In this document: positions 44,904-54,361 of the stretch, piece after piece
How the letters are laid out: each line of letters opens with the position of its first letter
How positions within the stretch are numbered: the stretch's first letter is position 1
Source: Nocardia sp. NBC_00508
Lineage (GTDB): Bacteria > Actinomycetota > Actinomycetes > Mycobacteriales > Mycobacteriaceae
Direction of reading: 5' to 3'
Length of the DNA stretch: 64,000 nt
Assembly (NCBI RefSeq): GCF_036346875.1
Contig: NZ_CP107852.1
Location: forward strand, 434,001-498,000
Made by a program: the position numbers and the translations under genes
The notes under the pieces: generated by a model
What the model was told of the DNA's origin: nothing
What the model saw: only the letters and a program-made list of their open reading frames with translations
The model's database searches: none

Positions 44904-46598
44904 ATGTCCGCATTCGACTACGACGTGGTGGTGATCGGTTCCGGCTTCGGCGGCAGCGTCAGCGCCATGCGGCTCACCGAGAAGGGGTACCGGGTCGGCG
45001 TTCTCGAAGCAGGTCGCCGGTGGGATCCCGAGGACATCCCGCGCACGAACTGGAATGTGCGCAAATCGATCTGGGCGCCGCGCCTCGGCCTCACCGGCCC
45101 ACAGCGGATCAGCCTGCTCGGCAAGTGCGCCGTGTTCTCCGGCGCCGGCGTCGGCGGCGGCTCGCTGATCTACGGCAACACGCTCTACGAACCCCTGCCG
45201 AACTTCTACACCGACCGGCAGTGGTCGCACATCACCGATTGGCGCGCGGAGCTGGCGCCCTATTACGACCAGGCCAAGCGCATGCTCGGCGTCGCGCCCA
45301 ACCCGCGCACCACCCCGGCCGACGAGGTGATCAAGGAGATCGCCGAGGACCTCGGCGTCGCCGACACCTTCCACCCGACCGACGTGGGCGTCTTCTTCAA
45401 CGAAAGCGATCCGGGCGCGGAGGTCGACGACCCCTACTTCGGCGGCGCGGGCCCGCGCCGCAACGGTTGTGTGCATTGCGCGCGATGCTTCACCGGCTGC
45501 CCGCACAACGCCAAGAACACGACCACCACCAACTATCTCTACCTGGCCGAACAGGCGGGCGCGCAGGTTCATCCGCTGACCACGGTCACCGCCGTGCGCC
45601 CGCTGTCCGGCGGCGGCTACGCGGTCGACACCCAGCGGTCCGGCGGCTGGATCCGCAAGCAGCGCAGGATCTTCACCGCCGAGCAGGTGGTGTTCGCGGG
45701 CGCCGCCCTCGGCACCCAGAAACTGCTGCACAAGATGCGCGACGACGGGGCGCTGCCGCACCTCTCGCCCCGGCTCGGCGAGCTGACCCGCAGCAATTCC
45801 GAGGCGATCCTCAACGTGGTCAGCCGGACCCGCCGCGATTTCGCCGAGGGCATCGCGATCACCTCCTCGATCCATCCGGAGGCCGACACCCACGTCGAGG
45901 TGTGCCACTACGGCAAGGGACAGAACGCGCTGTTCCCGATGTCGGTGCCGATCGTGGACGGCGGCGCGTTCCGTTTCCTGCGCTTCCTGCTCGCGATAGT
46001 GCTGCACCCGCTGGTCTTTCTGCGCAGTCTCAACGCACGGCACGCGTCGGAGAAGTCGGTGATCCTGCTGATCATGCAGTCGCTGGACAACTCGCTGACC
46101 TCGTTCCGCAGGCGCGGGCTGCTGCGCACCAGGCAGGGCACCGGCGAGCCGAATCCGACCTGGATTCCGCTGGCCCACGAGATCGGCCGCCGGTTCGGCG
46201 CGAAGGTCGACGGCGACACCCACGGCCTGATCATGGACGTGTTCGATATCCCGGCCACGGCCCACTACATCGGCGGATGCGTCATCGGCGACAGCTCCCG
46301 CACCGGTGTGATCGATCCCTACCAGCGGATCTACGGGCATCCCGGCCTGCACGTCGCGGACGGCTCCGCGGTGACCGCCAATCTCGGCGTGAACCCCTCG
46401 CTGACCATCACCGCGCAGGCCGAGCGCGCGATGGCGTTCTGGCCGAACCGCGGCGAACCCGACACCCGGCCGGAACTGGGCGCGGTCTACCGGCGCATCG
46501 CGCCGGTGGCGCCCGCGCGTCCGGCGGTGCCCACCGAGGCTCCCGGCGCGCTGCGGCTGCCGATCGAGCCGGTGCCGCCGCCGGTCCCGGCGCCATGA
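44904..46598 (+). CDS. GMC-family FAD oxidoreductase, ChoD-like
   Basis: A 564-residue flavoprotein. GSGFGGSVSAMRLTEKGYRVGVLEAGRRW (FAD loop at residues 12-17), GAGVGGGSLIYGNTLYEP, WSHITDWRAEL, CVHCARCFTGCPHNAKNT (Cys-rich) and LHVADGSAVTANLGVNPSLTITAQAERA match the mycobacterial ChoD (Rv3409c) protein in order. ChoD is annotated as cholesterol oxidase, though its role in sterol breakdown is debated. No signal peptide. The ATG has GAGAGGAAG 4-6 nt upstream. A palindrome AGAAATGTTTCT at 44861-44872 lies upstream as a possible operator. Confidence 0.88.
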   Translation: MSAFDYDVVVIGSGFGGSVSAMRLTEKGYRVGVLEAGRRWDPEDIPRTNWNVRKSIWAPRLGLTGPQRISLLGKCAVFSGAGVGGGSLIYGNTLYEPLPNFYTDRQWSHITDWRAELAPYYDQAKRMLGVAPNPRTTPADEVIKEIAEDLGVADTFHPTDVGVFFNESDPGAEVDDPYFGGAGPRRNGCVHCARCFTGCPHNAKNTTTTNYLYLAEQAGAQVHPLTTVTAVRPLSGGGYAVDTQRSGGWIRKQRRIFTAEQVVFAGAALGTQKLLHKMRDDGALPHLSPRLGELTRSNSEAILNVVSRTRRDFAEGIAITSSIHPEADTHVEVCHYGKGQNALFPMSVPIVDGGAFRFLRFLLAIVLHPLVFLRSLNARHASEKSVILLIMQSLDNSLTSFRRRGLLRTRQGTGEPNPTWIPLAHEIGRRFGAKVDGDTHGLIMDVFDIPATAHYIGGCVIGDSSRTGVIDPYQRIYGHPGLHVADGSAVTANLGVNPSLTITAQAERAMAFWPNRGEPDTRPELGAVYRRIAPVAPARPAVPTEAPGALRLPIEPVPPPVPAP

Positions 46599-46647
46599 GC
46601 CGACCGCCGCATCGGCGCGCGGCTCGTACCGGCTACCGTGATCCGTT

Positions 46648-48045
46648 GTGTCAGACAGTGGTATCGACCTGCGCTCCTTCGTGCCGGCGGAGGAGGTCCG
46701 CGCCCAGGGGCGCGCGCTGCGTCAGCGGGTTCCGGTAATCGCACGGGACCGGGAGGCGACCGGCGTGCGTCGTCCGGACGTGCTCGCCTTCATCGAGGCG
46801 AGCAACGCGGGGCGGCTGCCACACCTGATACCGCTGCGCATCGGGCGGATGACCGCCTCGCCGTTCACCTTCTACCGTGGCGCGGCGGGTTTGATGGCCG
46901 CCGATCTGGCGGGCGGCCCGGACAGTGGCCTGTCCGCCCAGTTGTGCGGCGACGCGCATGCGGCGAACTTCGGCCTGTACGGCACGGCGCGCGGCGAAAT
47001 CATCATGGACATCAATGATTTCGATGAGACCGTCGCGGGGCCGTGGGAATGGGATCTGGAGCGGCTGGCGGCCAGCCTCGTCCTGGCGGGACGCGAATCC
47101 GGTGCCGACGAAGACGACTGCCGCACCGCGGCGCGTGACGCCGCCCGCTCCTACCGCCTCGCCGTCGACGCGCTCGCCGCGATGCCGTTCATGGAGTCCT
47201 GGAGCGCGCTCCCGGACGAATCGGTGATCACCGAGGCCAAGGCCGACGCCCTGGTCGACGACTTCAAGAAGGCGGCGAAGAAGGCGCGCAAGAACACCAG
47301 CGCCAAGGTGGTGGCCAAGTGGACCGAGCACTTGGAGAACCACGAGACCGGTATCCGCATGCACCGATTCGTCAGCGACCCACCGATTCTCACCGCGGTG
47401 GACGAGCACATCGCCGAGGCGGTGACCGGCGGGCTGGAGCGTTATGCCGAGAGCCTGCGCGAGTCCCGGCGCAACCTGCTGGCCCGATTCGCGATGTCCG
47501 ACGTCGCGTTCCGGATCGTCGGCACCGGCAGTGTCGGCTTCCACAGCTATCTCGCGCTGCTGCACGGCAACGACGGCGAGGCGCTGGTGCTGCAAGTGAA
47601 GCAGGCCAATCCCTCGGCGCTGGCTCCGTTCCTGCCCGCTCGCTCCGTGCGGCACGAGGGCGAGCGAATCGTGCAGGGCGCCAGGCTCGTTCAGTCCGAA
47701 TCGGACATCTTGCTGGGCTGGACCACGCTCGACCCAACCGGCGATGGCGTCGAATTGCCGTTCATAGTACGGCAATTCCGCAATCTGAAGGGCAGCATCG
47801 ATCCCGCCGAGCTGCCCGCGAGCGATCTCGACGACTACGGAAGGCTCGCGGGCGCGCTGCTGGCCAGGGCTCATTCGCGCTCGCTCGACCCACGTCTGCT
47901 ATCGGGATATCTGGACGGCGACGAGCGATTCGACGACGCGGTTTCCGCTTTCGCGGTGCGGTATGCCGATCGGACCGAGGCAGATCACGCCGAGCTGGTC
48001 GAGGCGGTCCGAGCAGGCCGTATCGCGGCCGAAGAGCCGCAGTAG
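46648..48045 (+). CDS. DUF2252 family protein
   Basis: A 465-residue DUF2252 protein, a family distantly related to aminoglycoside phosphotransferase-like kinases: RVPVIARDREATGV, FTFYRGAAGLMAADLA, LCGDAHAANFGLYGTARGEIIMDINDFDETVAGPWEWDLERLAAS (the HxxN...D-F-D catalytic-like region at about residues 98-140) and FRIVGTGSVGFHSYLALLHG (lysine-loop-like). The kinase relation is inferred from motif order. TACCGT ends 8 nt before GTG 46648. It follows the ChoD-like gene by 49 nt. Confidence 0.88.
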   Translation: MSDSGIDLRSFVPAEEVRAQGRALRQRVPVIARDREATGVRRPDVLAFIEASNAGRLPHLIPLRIGRMTASPFTFYRGAAGLMAADLAGGPDSGLSAQLCGDAHAANFGLYGTARGEIIMDINDFDETVAGPWEWDLERLAASLVLAGRESGADEDDCRTAARDAARSYRLAVDALAAMPFMESWSALPDESVITEAKADALVDDFKKAAKKARKNTSAKVVAKWTEHLENHETGIRMHRFVSDPPILTAVDEHIAEAVTGGLERYAESLRESRRNLLARFAMSDVAFRIVGTGSVGFHSYLALLHGNDGEALVLQVKQANPSALAPFLPARSVRHEGERIVQGARLVQSESDILLGWTTLDPTGDGVELPFIVRQFRNLKGSIDPAELPASDLDDYGRLAGALLARAHSRSLDPRLLSGYLDGDERFDDAVSAFAVRYADRTEADHAELVEAVRAGRIAAEEPQ

Positions 48046-48166
48046 CGGCGAGCCGGACCGCCGCTGGCGCACGCGCGACACGCCGAGAGTTGGCATGGGC
48101 ACGGCGAACTCGGCGCGGCGCCTCGTATCCTGTCCCCTGTCGTGTCGACGTGAAGGGCGGTCGCCA

Positions 48167-49060
48167 ATGCTCGTGCGAGTGCAGAACGCCGCAGGCACCA
48201 ATGCCGAGCGCGCGCTGATCGATTGGCTGCGCACCTGGAAGGACCCCGAGAGTCCGCACGGTGTCGCGACGATCAACTGCAGCCTGTTCCACAAGGATCG
48301 GCTGCACCAGTTCGATGCCGTGATCTGGACACCGACCAGCTGCGTGGTGATCGAGGCCGACGGGCTCGTGGCCCGGCAGGACGGCGCGCTGGAGGTCCCG
48401 CTGAACGGCCCGTGGACGATCAACGGCGAGCCCGCCGCGACGGAGAGCCGCGACCGCCGCACGCCGCTGGAGAAGTCGCGGGAGCACACTTTCGCACTGC
48501 AGGAATGGCTGGCCGCCCGCGGTCTCGGGCAGCGCGTCGTGCACGGGGTCGCGCTGGTGGTCCCGCTGCCCGGCGCTCAACTGCGGCTGGAGCAGGCGTG
48601 GGCCGATCCGAGTTTCGACGTGATCATCGGCGACGACCCCGTCCGGCTCCGGCACTATTTCGACGCGCTCGCCGCGGAGGAGAAATTCCTCTGGACCGCC
48701 AACGACGTCGCCATCGCGTTCCGCGGTCTCGGCATCCTGCCCTATCTGCCCGCTCCGCAGGACCTGCTCGCCGAGGGCTTCCTCGGCCCGATCGACATCA
48801 CGCTGTGGCACGGTGGTCCCAATCAGGCGCAGGCCGAGGCGTACGCCGAGGAGCTCGCCCAGTTGGAGCGGGACGCGCGGGCGTCCACCGTCATCCAGGC
48901 GCCGTGGTACAGCCCGTGGAAGCTGTATCCGCGGGAGCCGGGCGACCTCGATCTCGGCCGCGCGGTGATGCGCACCGTCCTGGCGATCGGCATGGTCATC
49001 GCCTTCGTCTGGGTCCTGTGGTTCGTCGTCACGGCGATCCTGACCTACGGACCCGGCTGA
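48167..49060 (+). CDS. NERD-domain membrane protein
   Basis: A 297-residue protein. The N-terminal NERD-like nuclease domain (NAERALIDWLRTW, LHQFDAVIWTPTSCVVIEADGL, with the D and E-x-D of a PD-(D/E)XK-type core) is followed by HTFALQEWLAARG and a C-terminal membrane helix (residues about 270-293). NERD proteins are presumed nucleases. The orientation (N-terminal domain in cytosol, C-tail anchor) is inferred. GAAGGGCGG lies upstream of the ATG. Confidence 0.75.
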   Translation: MLVRVQNAAGTNAERALIDWLRTWKDPESPHGVATINCSLFHKDRLHQFDAVIWTPTSCVVIEADGLVARQDGALEVPLNGPWTINGEPAATESRDRRTPLEKSREHTFALQEWLAARGLGQRVVHGVALVVPLPGAQLRLEQAWADPSFDVIIGDDPVRLRHYFDALAAEEKFLWTANDVAIAFRGLGILPYLPAPQDLLAEGFLGPIDITLWHGGPNQAQAEAYAEELAQLERDARASTVIQAPWYSPWKLYPREPGDLDLGRAVMRTVLAIGMVIAFVWVLWFVVTAILTYGPG

Positions 49061-49427
49061 TCGTTCGACGGCCGCGGCCCGCCGCCGAGGTACTGCGCAG
49101 CAGCCGTCCTTCGCGCCCCGCAAGGATCGACAGCTTCTGGCTGGACGCCTCCGCGGCGGTCGGCACCATCGGGGGCATCGGCCCGAGACCGGACCGGCAG
49201 CCGCCCCCGTTCCGGCGTGGCGGAGTTGGGCGGCTATGCGTACCGCACGTGTGTGACTCGCAGCCGTATGTGGCGGTGTTTCGCAGTGGTTCTCTCGGTG
49301 ATCTGTGACGTCACGTCGGTGGATGTTGGCGTCGGTGCGGATCGGGAGATGTTTGTATCGGCGAATTTCGACGTCGTGATCTTGGCCTGTTGACCTCGAG
49401 TGGGCTTAAGATCGAATACTGCGTTGC
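49061..49427. other. Intergenic stretch without a supported gene
   Basis: 367 bp. Near its end, TTGACC (49390-49395) and AATACT (49415-49420) form a possible promoter with a long 19-nt spacer, 7 nt before the ATG of the SgcJ-like gene. Nothing else of note. Confidence 0.4.
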
Positions 49428-49874
49428 ATGAGTTCGATCAACAGCCCACAGCCCACCGCAACCGAGGGACCGGTGGCACTTTCGGTCGAGGACGAGCGTG
49501 CCATTCGTGACCTGGTAGCCCTCGCCGACCGTTCCCAGTCCGACGCCGCCGTACTCCCCGGCCTGCACACCGAAGCAACGGCGATCGTCAACTTCTACGG
49601 CCGCCGACTTCTCGGGCGCGACGCCTTCGAGGCGGCGATGAGCGCGGCCCTGGGCAGCGGACTCGGGGATGTCCGCACCAGCGTCGACGTGATCGACATC
49701 CGACCACTCACCGCCGACGCCGCCCTCGTCAGCTGTGTTAAGACCGTGCACGACCAGCGTCCAGATGCTGAGATGACCCCGCCGGCCACTGGTGCCCTGA
49801 CCTACGTGATCGTACGGGCTTCCAACGGTTGGAAGATTGGCCTGGCCCAGACGACCCCCATTTCCTCGGACTGA
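49428..49874 (+). CDS. SgcJ/EcaC-type SnoaL-like protein
   Basis: A 148-residue NTF2/SnoaL-fold protein: VEDERAIRDLVALADRSQSDAAVLPGLHTEATAIVNFYGRRLLGRDAFEAAMSAAL, then TADAALVSCVKTV and ASNGWKIGLAQTTPI. This is the layout of the SgcJ/EcaC family found in secondary metabolism and as stand-alone proteins. No catalytic residues are evident. It has a probable own promoter and no operon partner. Confidence 0.82.
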   Translation: MSSINSPQPTATEGPVALSVEDERAIRDLVALADRSQSDAAVLPGLHTEATAIVNFYGRRLLGRDAFEAAMSAALGSGLGDVRTSVDVIDIRPLTADAALVSCVKTVHDQRPDAEMTPPATGALTYVIVRASNGWKIGLAQTTPISSD

Positions 49875-50067
49875 CAGACGGCGCCCGCTGCCCCGGTTGC
49901 GCGGCCCGCAGCTCAGGTCTGCCGCGCGGCTACCATCCGCCCGGAGGAACGACCCTCGCACGTCGACGACACACCCTGGTGACGTCGTTTTCCGCCGTCG
50001 CAACTGAGACCTCACCTCGCACAACCGACGCCAGACTTCAGGGATATACGATGCCGGAATTCGGTGA

Positions 50068-50922
50068 CACAACCACTCGTCGAGATCGGGGATCACACTG
50101 CTGCGTAGGGCACTCCTCGAGCTGGTCCAAAGACTGCGCGGGGTATCAAAGGGTGTAGCCGAAGTTCACGAGCACCCACTGAGAGGGGTCGCTGACGAAC
50201 TTCGTCGGGTCTCCGGGATCGGACAAACCGACGAAGAGATCGCGCGGCGGGTCCGTGGGATCGATTCGCGGGAAACGGACCGTAGTCTGATCAATGATCT
50301 CGATTATCGCCAGCTCAATTTCGCCATTGAGGGTCCCGCGCGCTACGACCGTGGCGATCAGGCGTTGGCGCAGATACTCCAGCGCCAGGGGTTCGACGGC
50401 CTGCCTCGCCTCGTGGATTCCGACGGTATGCGCGAGGCTGTAGATGCGGGTTGGATAGAAATGTCTCGGGGCGTGAGAAGGCTACAGGATGCAGAGGAAT
50501 TCAAAACCGGCAGCCTCTTTCCCGGACAGGGTGGTAACGGCAGCGGTACGTATGTTTTCGGCCGCGAACCTGGTTCGAGCGAACCTGACTCAGCTCGGCT
50601 TCGGGAGATGGCCGAGCACTGGTCAGGCGACCCAGGCGGCGCCGACCCGGGCGGTGTGGTCCGTATGGCGATGCACCCCGACGCGCTGAGGACAGATTTA
50701 CACTCCCTGACCGCAAGACGAGATGAGGAACTGGAATCGATCCGCGCAGAGTTGGAACAGGCGCCCGAAAAATCTGCAAGAAGAACAGAACTGGAAGAGC
50801 GTATCAATGTGCTGTCGGACGTGGGACGATACGCTGCCAGCAGAGGTTACGATGCGTACCGGATCAACGACATGCATGTCTGGGTGGTTCTGAATCGCAC
50901 CGCATTGATAGTCGAGCGATGA
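50068..50922 (+). pseudogene. 5'-truncated ADP-ribosyltransferase-like toxin domain
   Basis: A frame open from 50068 to 50922 with no usable ATG or GTG before 50428, encoding the C-terminal end of a larger protein. WIEMSRGVR (NAD-binding Arg), FKTGSLFPGQGGNGSGTYVFG, VVRMAMHPDALR and the ending GRYAASRGYDAYRINDMHVWVVLNRTALIVER match the ART-fold domain found at the ends of phage head-morphogenesis proteins and polymorphic toxins. No immunity gene is recognised. Together with the adjoining recombinase remnant it looks like the debris of a mobile element. Confidence 0.6.
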
Positions 50923-51045
50923 GTGAGATCATCCAGGTGCGCAGCTGCTGAAAGTTCCACGTCTTTTGACTCAATGCTCTCACCGACTGCTCCGAGGCCT
51001 CGAACATCCCGGCGCGGTGTCTTGCCAACGTTCGTTCGCGAGACA

Positions 51046-51402
51046 CCCTGCGGCGCAGGACATTCCCGCAGGTTGCTCACCGCTGTCGGCCTGATGTTCT
51101 TCCAAATCCTCGGCGCTATCGCCGAATTCGCGCATGCTCTGATGTCGGAGCGCACCCGCGACGGCTTGGCCGCTGCCCGCGCCCGTGGACGCACCGGCGG
51201 TCGGAGACCCAAACTCGGGCCGCGGCAGGTGGCCCTGGTCCGGCAGATGTACGACGAACTCGACGAGAAAGGCAAACGTCGCTACACCGTCGACCAGATC
51301 GCCGCCGAGTTCGGTGTCACCCGCCCGACCATTATATCCGCCGCCACAGCGCGCCGAGTCGTCGAAACCGCCCGCAGCACCCTCGTCATCGGCGCCACCT
51401 GA
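51046..51402 (+). pseudogene. Serine recombinase (resolvase/invertase) C-terminal remnant
   Basis: Encodes FFQILGAIAEFAHALMSERTRDGLAAARARGRTGGRRPKLGPRQVALVRQMYDE, the helix E and linker of Tn3-type resolvases, then the HTH_7 domain (RRYTVDQIAAEFGVTRPTI), ending in a scrambled tail. The catalytic N-terminal domain with its Ser is missing. Confidence 0.75.
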
Positions 51403-51498
51403 CAGCGCGAAAACACCGCCACCGAACACTGCGGTCACACCGCACGTGCCAGCTGATGACCGGTTCGGGAAAGAGCGCAGCCCGCTATCGTCGAGCGG

Positions 51499-52158
51499 GT
51501 GCTCGCAGATCGGCAGACCGGCCAAGAGAAGAATGTTCCTGCGATAACCGCGCGTGCCGGTGTAGCCGCCACGGGTGCCGCCGCCACCGCCGCGGTTCCT
51601 GTGACCCTGCCCGACGACGGCGGACCGTCGGCGTTCGATCGCGCGATCGCCGATCCCATCCACGCGGCGCTCGACGCCCGGCCGAGTGTGTACGAAACGC
51701 TCGTCGTCCCGAGCAACGGGTACGTTCTGCTGCCGCTGCTGGTCCTGGCCTGCGTTTGGTTCGCTCGCCGTGGCGATCTACGACGAGCGGCGACGATGCT
51801 CGTGGTTCCGGAACTGGCCGTAGCGATCAACACCTGGCTACTGAAACCACTGTGGGGGCGGCAGTGGCACGACTATCTCGCGTACCCGAGTGGGCATACC
51901 GTCCATCTGGTCGCCATCGCGGCCACCTTCGCACTCCTCGCGGACCCGGCGGATGCGCGGCGGGCCGTCTGCGCGGTCGCGGGCGTGGCGATGCTCGCGG
52001 CGGCCGTCGGCATGGTCGGCCTGGGCTACCACCATGCGACCGACATCCTGGGCGGCGTCGCGGCGGCGATCACGATGGCGATATCGCTGTGCTGGGCAGC
52101 CGAAATCCTCGGCCGCGCCAAGGCCCGGCGCCACGCAACCGACACCCGCGCATCCTGA
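51499..52158 (+). CDS. PAP2-superfamily membrane phosphatase
   Basis: A 219-residue multi-helix membrane protein with PAP2 phosphatase motifs: K-x6-R-like KPLWGRQ, PSGH (residues about 131-134) and the last motif GYHHATDILGG, where His and Asp form the charge relay. Such enzymes dephosphorylate undecaprenyl pyrophosphate or phosphatidate. TATCGT (51486-51491) ends 7 nt before GTG 51499, pointing to leaderless translation. Stands alone. Confidence 0.85.
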   Translation: MLADRQTGQEKNVPAITARAGVAATGAAATAAVPVTLPDDGGPSAFDRAIADPIHAALDARPSVYETLVVPSNGYVLLPLLVLACVWFARRGDLRRAATMLVVPELAVAINTWLLKPLWGRQWHDYLAYPSGHTVHLVAIAATFALLADPADARRAVCAVAGVAMLAAAVGMVGLGYHHATDILGGVAAAITMAISLCWAAEILGRAKARRHATDTRAS

Positions 52159-52326
52159 TGAGCGCCGCGAGTCGGCCCGCCGCCGACGGCCCGACCTAGT
52201 AGGCGGCTGCCTCGCCTCCACTCGGCCCGGCGCGGGCTATGGACGGACCGCGTCCGACAACGCATGCCATGCGGCTGCCTCAGCCTCCACCCTCCCCCGC
52301 GCAGGAACTTCGTCCGGCTTCGCCTG

Positions 52327-54258
52327 CTATGTCCGGTCATAGACGCTCGCGTCCTCGAGCATGGCGGCGCGCAGCATCGACTCCGGCACGCCCATGGCCT
52401 CGACCAGCGTCGGTGCGTGCGGACGCAGCCGATCGACCAGTTCGTTCACACCGCGGCGCACCGCCTTCGCCCGCTCCACCGACATGAACCGGTGCATGAT
52501 GAACCAGGCTTGGTTCTCCTCGATGGTGGAGTAGACGTACAGATCGCACATCAATCCGGCGAGTTCGCGCGCGTCCGGATCGTCGATGCCGGCGATGCCC
52601 TCGATGAATGCCTCGAGCACCAAGCGGTCGATGTGCGCCGAGCCGGCGGCCAGGATGTGGTCCTGGGCATTGTTGAACGCCTCGAACGGGCGGGTGTCCT
52701 GGGCCCGGGCGCGCAGCCGGTGTGCCGCGGTCCGGACCAGGTAGTCCTCGCGGTCGGCGAACAGCTGCAGCTGTACCGCCCGGCGCGACAGGTCACCGTC
52801 GTCGACGGACCCGTCGCCCCGGTCCCGGAGGGTCTGGATCAGCTGGCGCACACCCGATCGTTTGCGCACCACGTCACCGGCCATGGTCGCGGCGAAACGC
52901 ACCCAACCCAATGCGTCCAGGTCGCGAATCTCGTCGGCGTAAGCGGTGAGCAATTCCTTGGCCACCAGCTGGGTGAGCACGATGTTGTCACCCTCGAAGG
53001 TGGTGAACACGTCGGTGTCGGCTTTCAGCGTGACCAACCGGTTCTCCGTGAGATAGCCTGCGCCGCCGCATGCTTCGCGACATTCCTGGATCGCGCGGGT
53101 GGCGTGCCCGGTCTGCGCGACCTTCAGGCCCGCGGCGCGCTTCTCCAGCGCGCGCTGCGCGCCCGGTTCGAGATCCTGACCGGTCTGTACCAGGTGCATC
53201 CGGCGCACCAGATCGTTCTGCGCGAACGCGAGCGCGTACGACTTCGCGAGCAACGGCAACAGCCTGCGCTGATGGCTGCGATAGTCCAGCAGCACCGTCT
53301 CCACACCGGTGTCCGGATCAGCAAATTGGCGGCGCTGCAGCGCGTAGCGCACCGCGATGCTCAGCGCCACCCGCGCACCGGCCGACGCGGCGCCGCCGAC
53401 ACTGACCCGGCCGCGCACCAGCGTGCCGAGCGTGGTGAAGAACCGGCGGCTGGGGTTGTCGATCGCGGAACTGTAGGTGCCGTCCGGCGCGACGTCGGCG
53501 TACCGATTGAGCAGGTTCTCCCGCGGCACCCGCACGTGATCGAACACGATGCGCCCGTTGTCGACCCCGGGCAGGCCGCCCTTGAGGCCGTCGTCGATGG
53601 TGGTCACGCCGGGCAGCTCGGCGCCGTTCTCGTCGCGGATCGGTACCAGCAGGCAGTGCACGCCCTGATGCTCGCCCTTGGTGATCAGCTGCGCGAAAAC
53701 CGCCGCCATTCTGGCATGTTCGGCCGCGCCGCCGATGTAATCCTTGCGCGCCGACGGCGTCGGCGAGTGCACCACGAATTCCTGGGTCCGCGGGTCATAG
53801 GTCGCCGTGGTCTCCAGGTTCGCGACGTCGCTCCCGTGCCCGGACTCGGTCATCGCGAAGCACCCGAGCAGATCCAGCGAGATCAACTGTTTGATGTACT
53901 CCCGGTGCCGTTCGGTGCCGAGATTCTCGACCGCGCCGCCGAACAGACCCCACTGCACACCCGACTTCACCCACAGCGACAGGTCCGCGTAGGCCAGCAT
54001 CTCCAGTCCGACCACCGCCGCGCCCGGCTCGCCGGTCCCGCCGTGCTCCCGACGGAATCCGCGCTCGGCGAGTCCCATCGTGGCGATGGCCCGCATCTGT
54101 TCGAGCATCCGCGCCCGAGCCGCCTTGTAGTCCAGGTAGGGGTCCGCGGCGAACTGCTCGTCCGCCAGCAGGATTCGAGCTTCTTCCCGGACCCCCGCCC
54201 AGGGTCCGTCCAGTGCCGCGCGCAGGTGATCCGCCGTTGTTGCCGTGCCGGTAGCCAT
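52327..54258 (-). CDS. Acyl-CoA dehydrogenase/oxidase family protein, long form
   Basis: A 643-residue protein of the acyl-CoA oxidase type. GFRREHGGTGEPGA, CFAMTESGHGSDVANLETTATYDP (FAD/substrate loop), YALQRRQFADPDTG, ECREACGGAGYLTENRL and FTTFEGDNIVLTQLVAKELL place it with peroxisomal-type ACOX and actinobacterial FadE homologues. It uses FAD and would oxidise long or branched acyl-CoAs. ATG 54258 has TATCGT ending 6 nt upstream. Divergent from a TetR-ABC operon across 100 nt, so co-regulation is plausible. Confidence 0.92.
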   Translation of the reverse strand: MATGTATTADHLRAALDGPWAGVREEARILLADEQFAADPYLDYKAARARMLEQMRAIATMGLAERGFRREHGGTGEPGAAVVGLEMLAYADLSLWVKSGVQWGLFGGAVENLGTERHREYIKQLISLDLLGCFAMTESGHGSDVANLETTATYDPRTQEFVVHSPTPSARKDYIGGAAEHARMAAVFAQLITKGEHQGVHCLLVPIRDENGAELPGVTTIDDGLKGGLPGVDNGRIVFDHVRVPRENLLNRYADVAPDGTYSSAIDNPSRRFFTTLGTLVRGRVSVGGAASAGARVALSIAVRYALQRRQFADPDTGVETVLLDYRSHQRRLLPLLAKSYALAFAQNDLVRRMHLVQTGQDLEPGAQRALEKRAAGLKVAQTGHATRAIQECREACGGAGYLTENRLVTLKADTDVFTTFEGDNIVLTQLVAKELLTAYADEIRDLDALGWVRFAATMAGDVVRKRSGVRQLIQTLRDRGDGSVDDGDLSRRAVQLQLFADREDYLVRTAAHRLRARAQDTRPFEAFNNAQDHILAAGSAHIDRLVLEAFIEGIAGIDDPDARELAGLMCDLYVYSTIEENQAWFIMHRFMSVERAKAVRRGVNELVDRLRPHAPTLVEAMGVPESMLRAAMLEDASVYDRT

Positions 54259-54320
54259 AACCCGACGATAGCCCGGGACACGGGGCCGAAACGGTTGACG
54301 CGACATGTTCACAGCCCCCC

Positions 54321-54361
54321 TTGCCAGGCGTTGAACGTGTGTTTAATATACTGAACATGTG
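54321..54361 (+). promoter_or_regulatory. Promoter and operator of the TetR-ABC operon
   Basis: TTGCCA (54321-54326), 17-nt spacer, TAATAT (54344-54349). A near-perfect palindrome TGTTTAATATACTGAACA (54340-54357) covers the -10 box and the predicted start of transcription. A direct repeat, GAAC-G/A-TGTGTTTAA, occurs at 54333 and 54353. Together they fit autorepression by the TetR protein. Confidence 0.65.
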
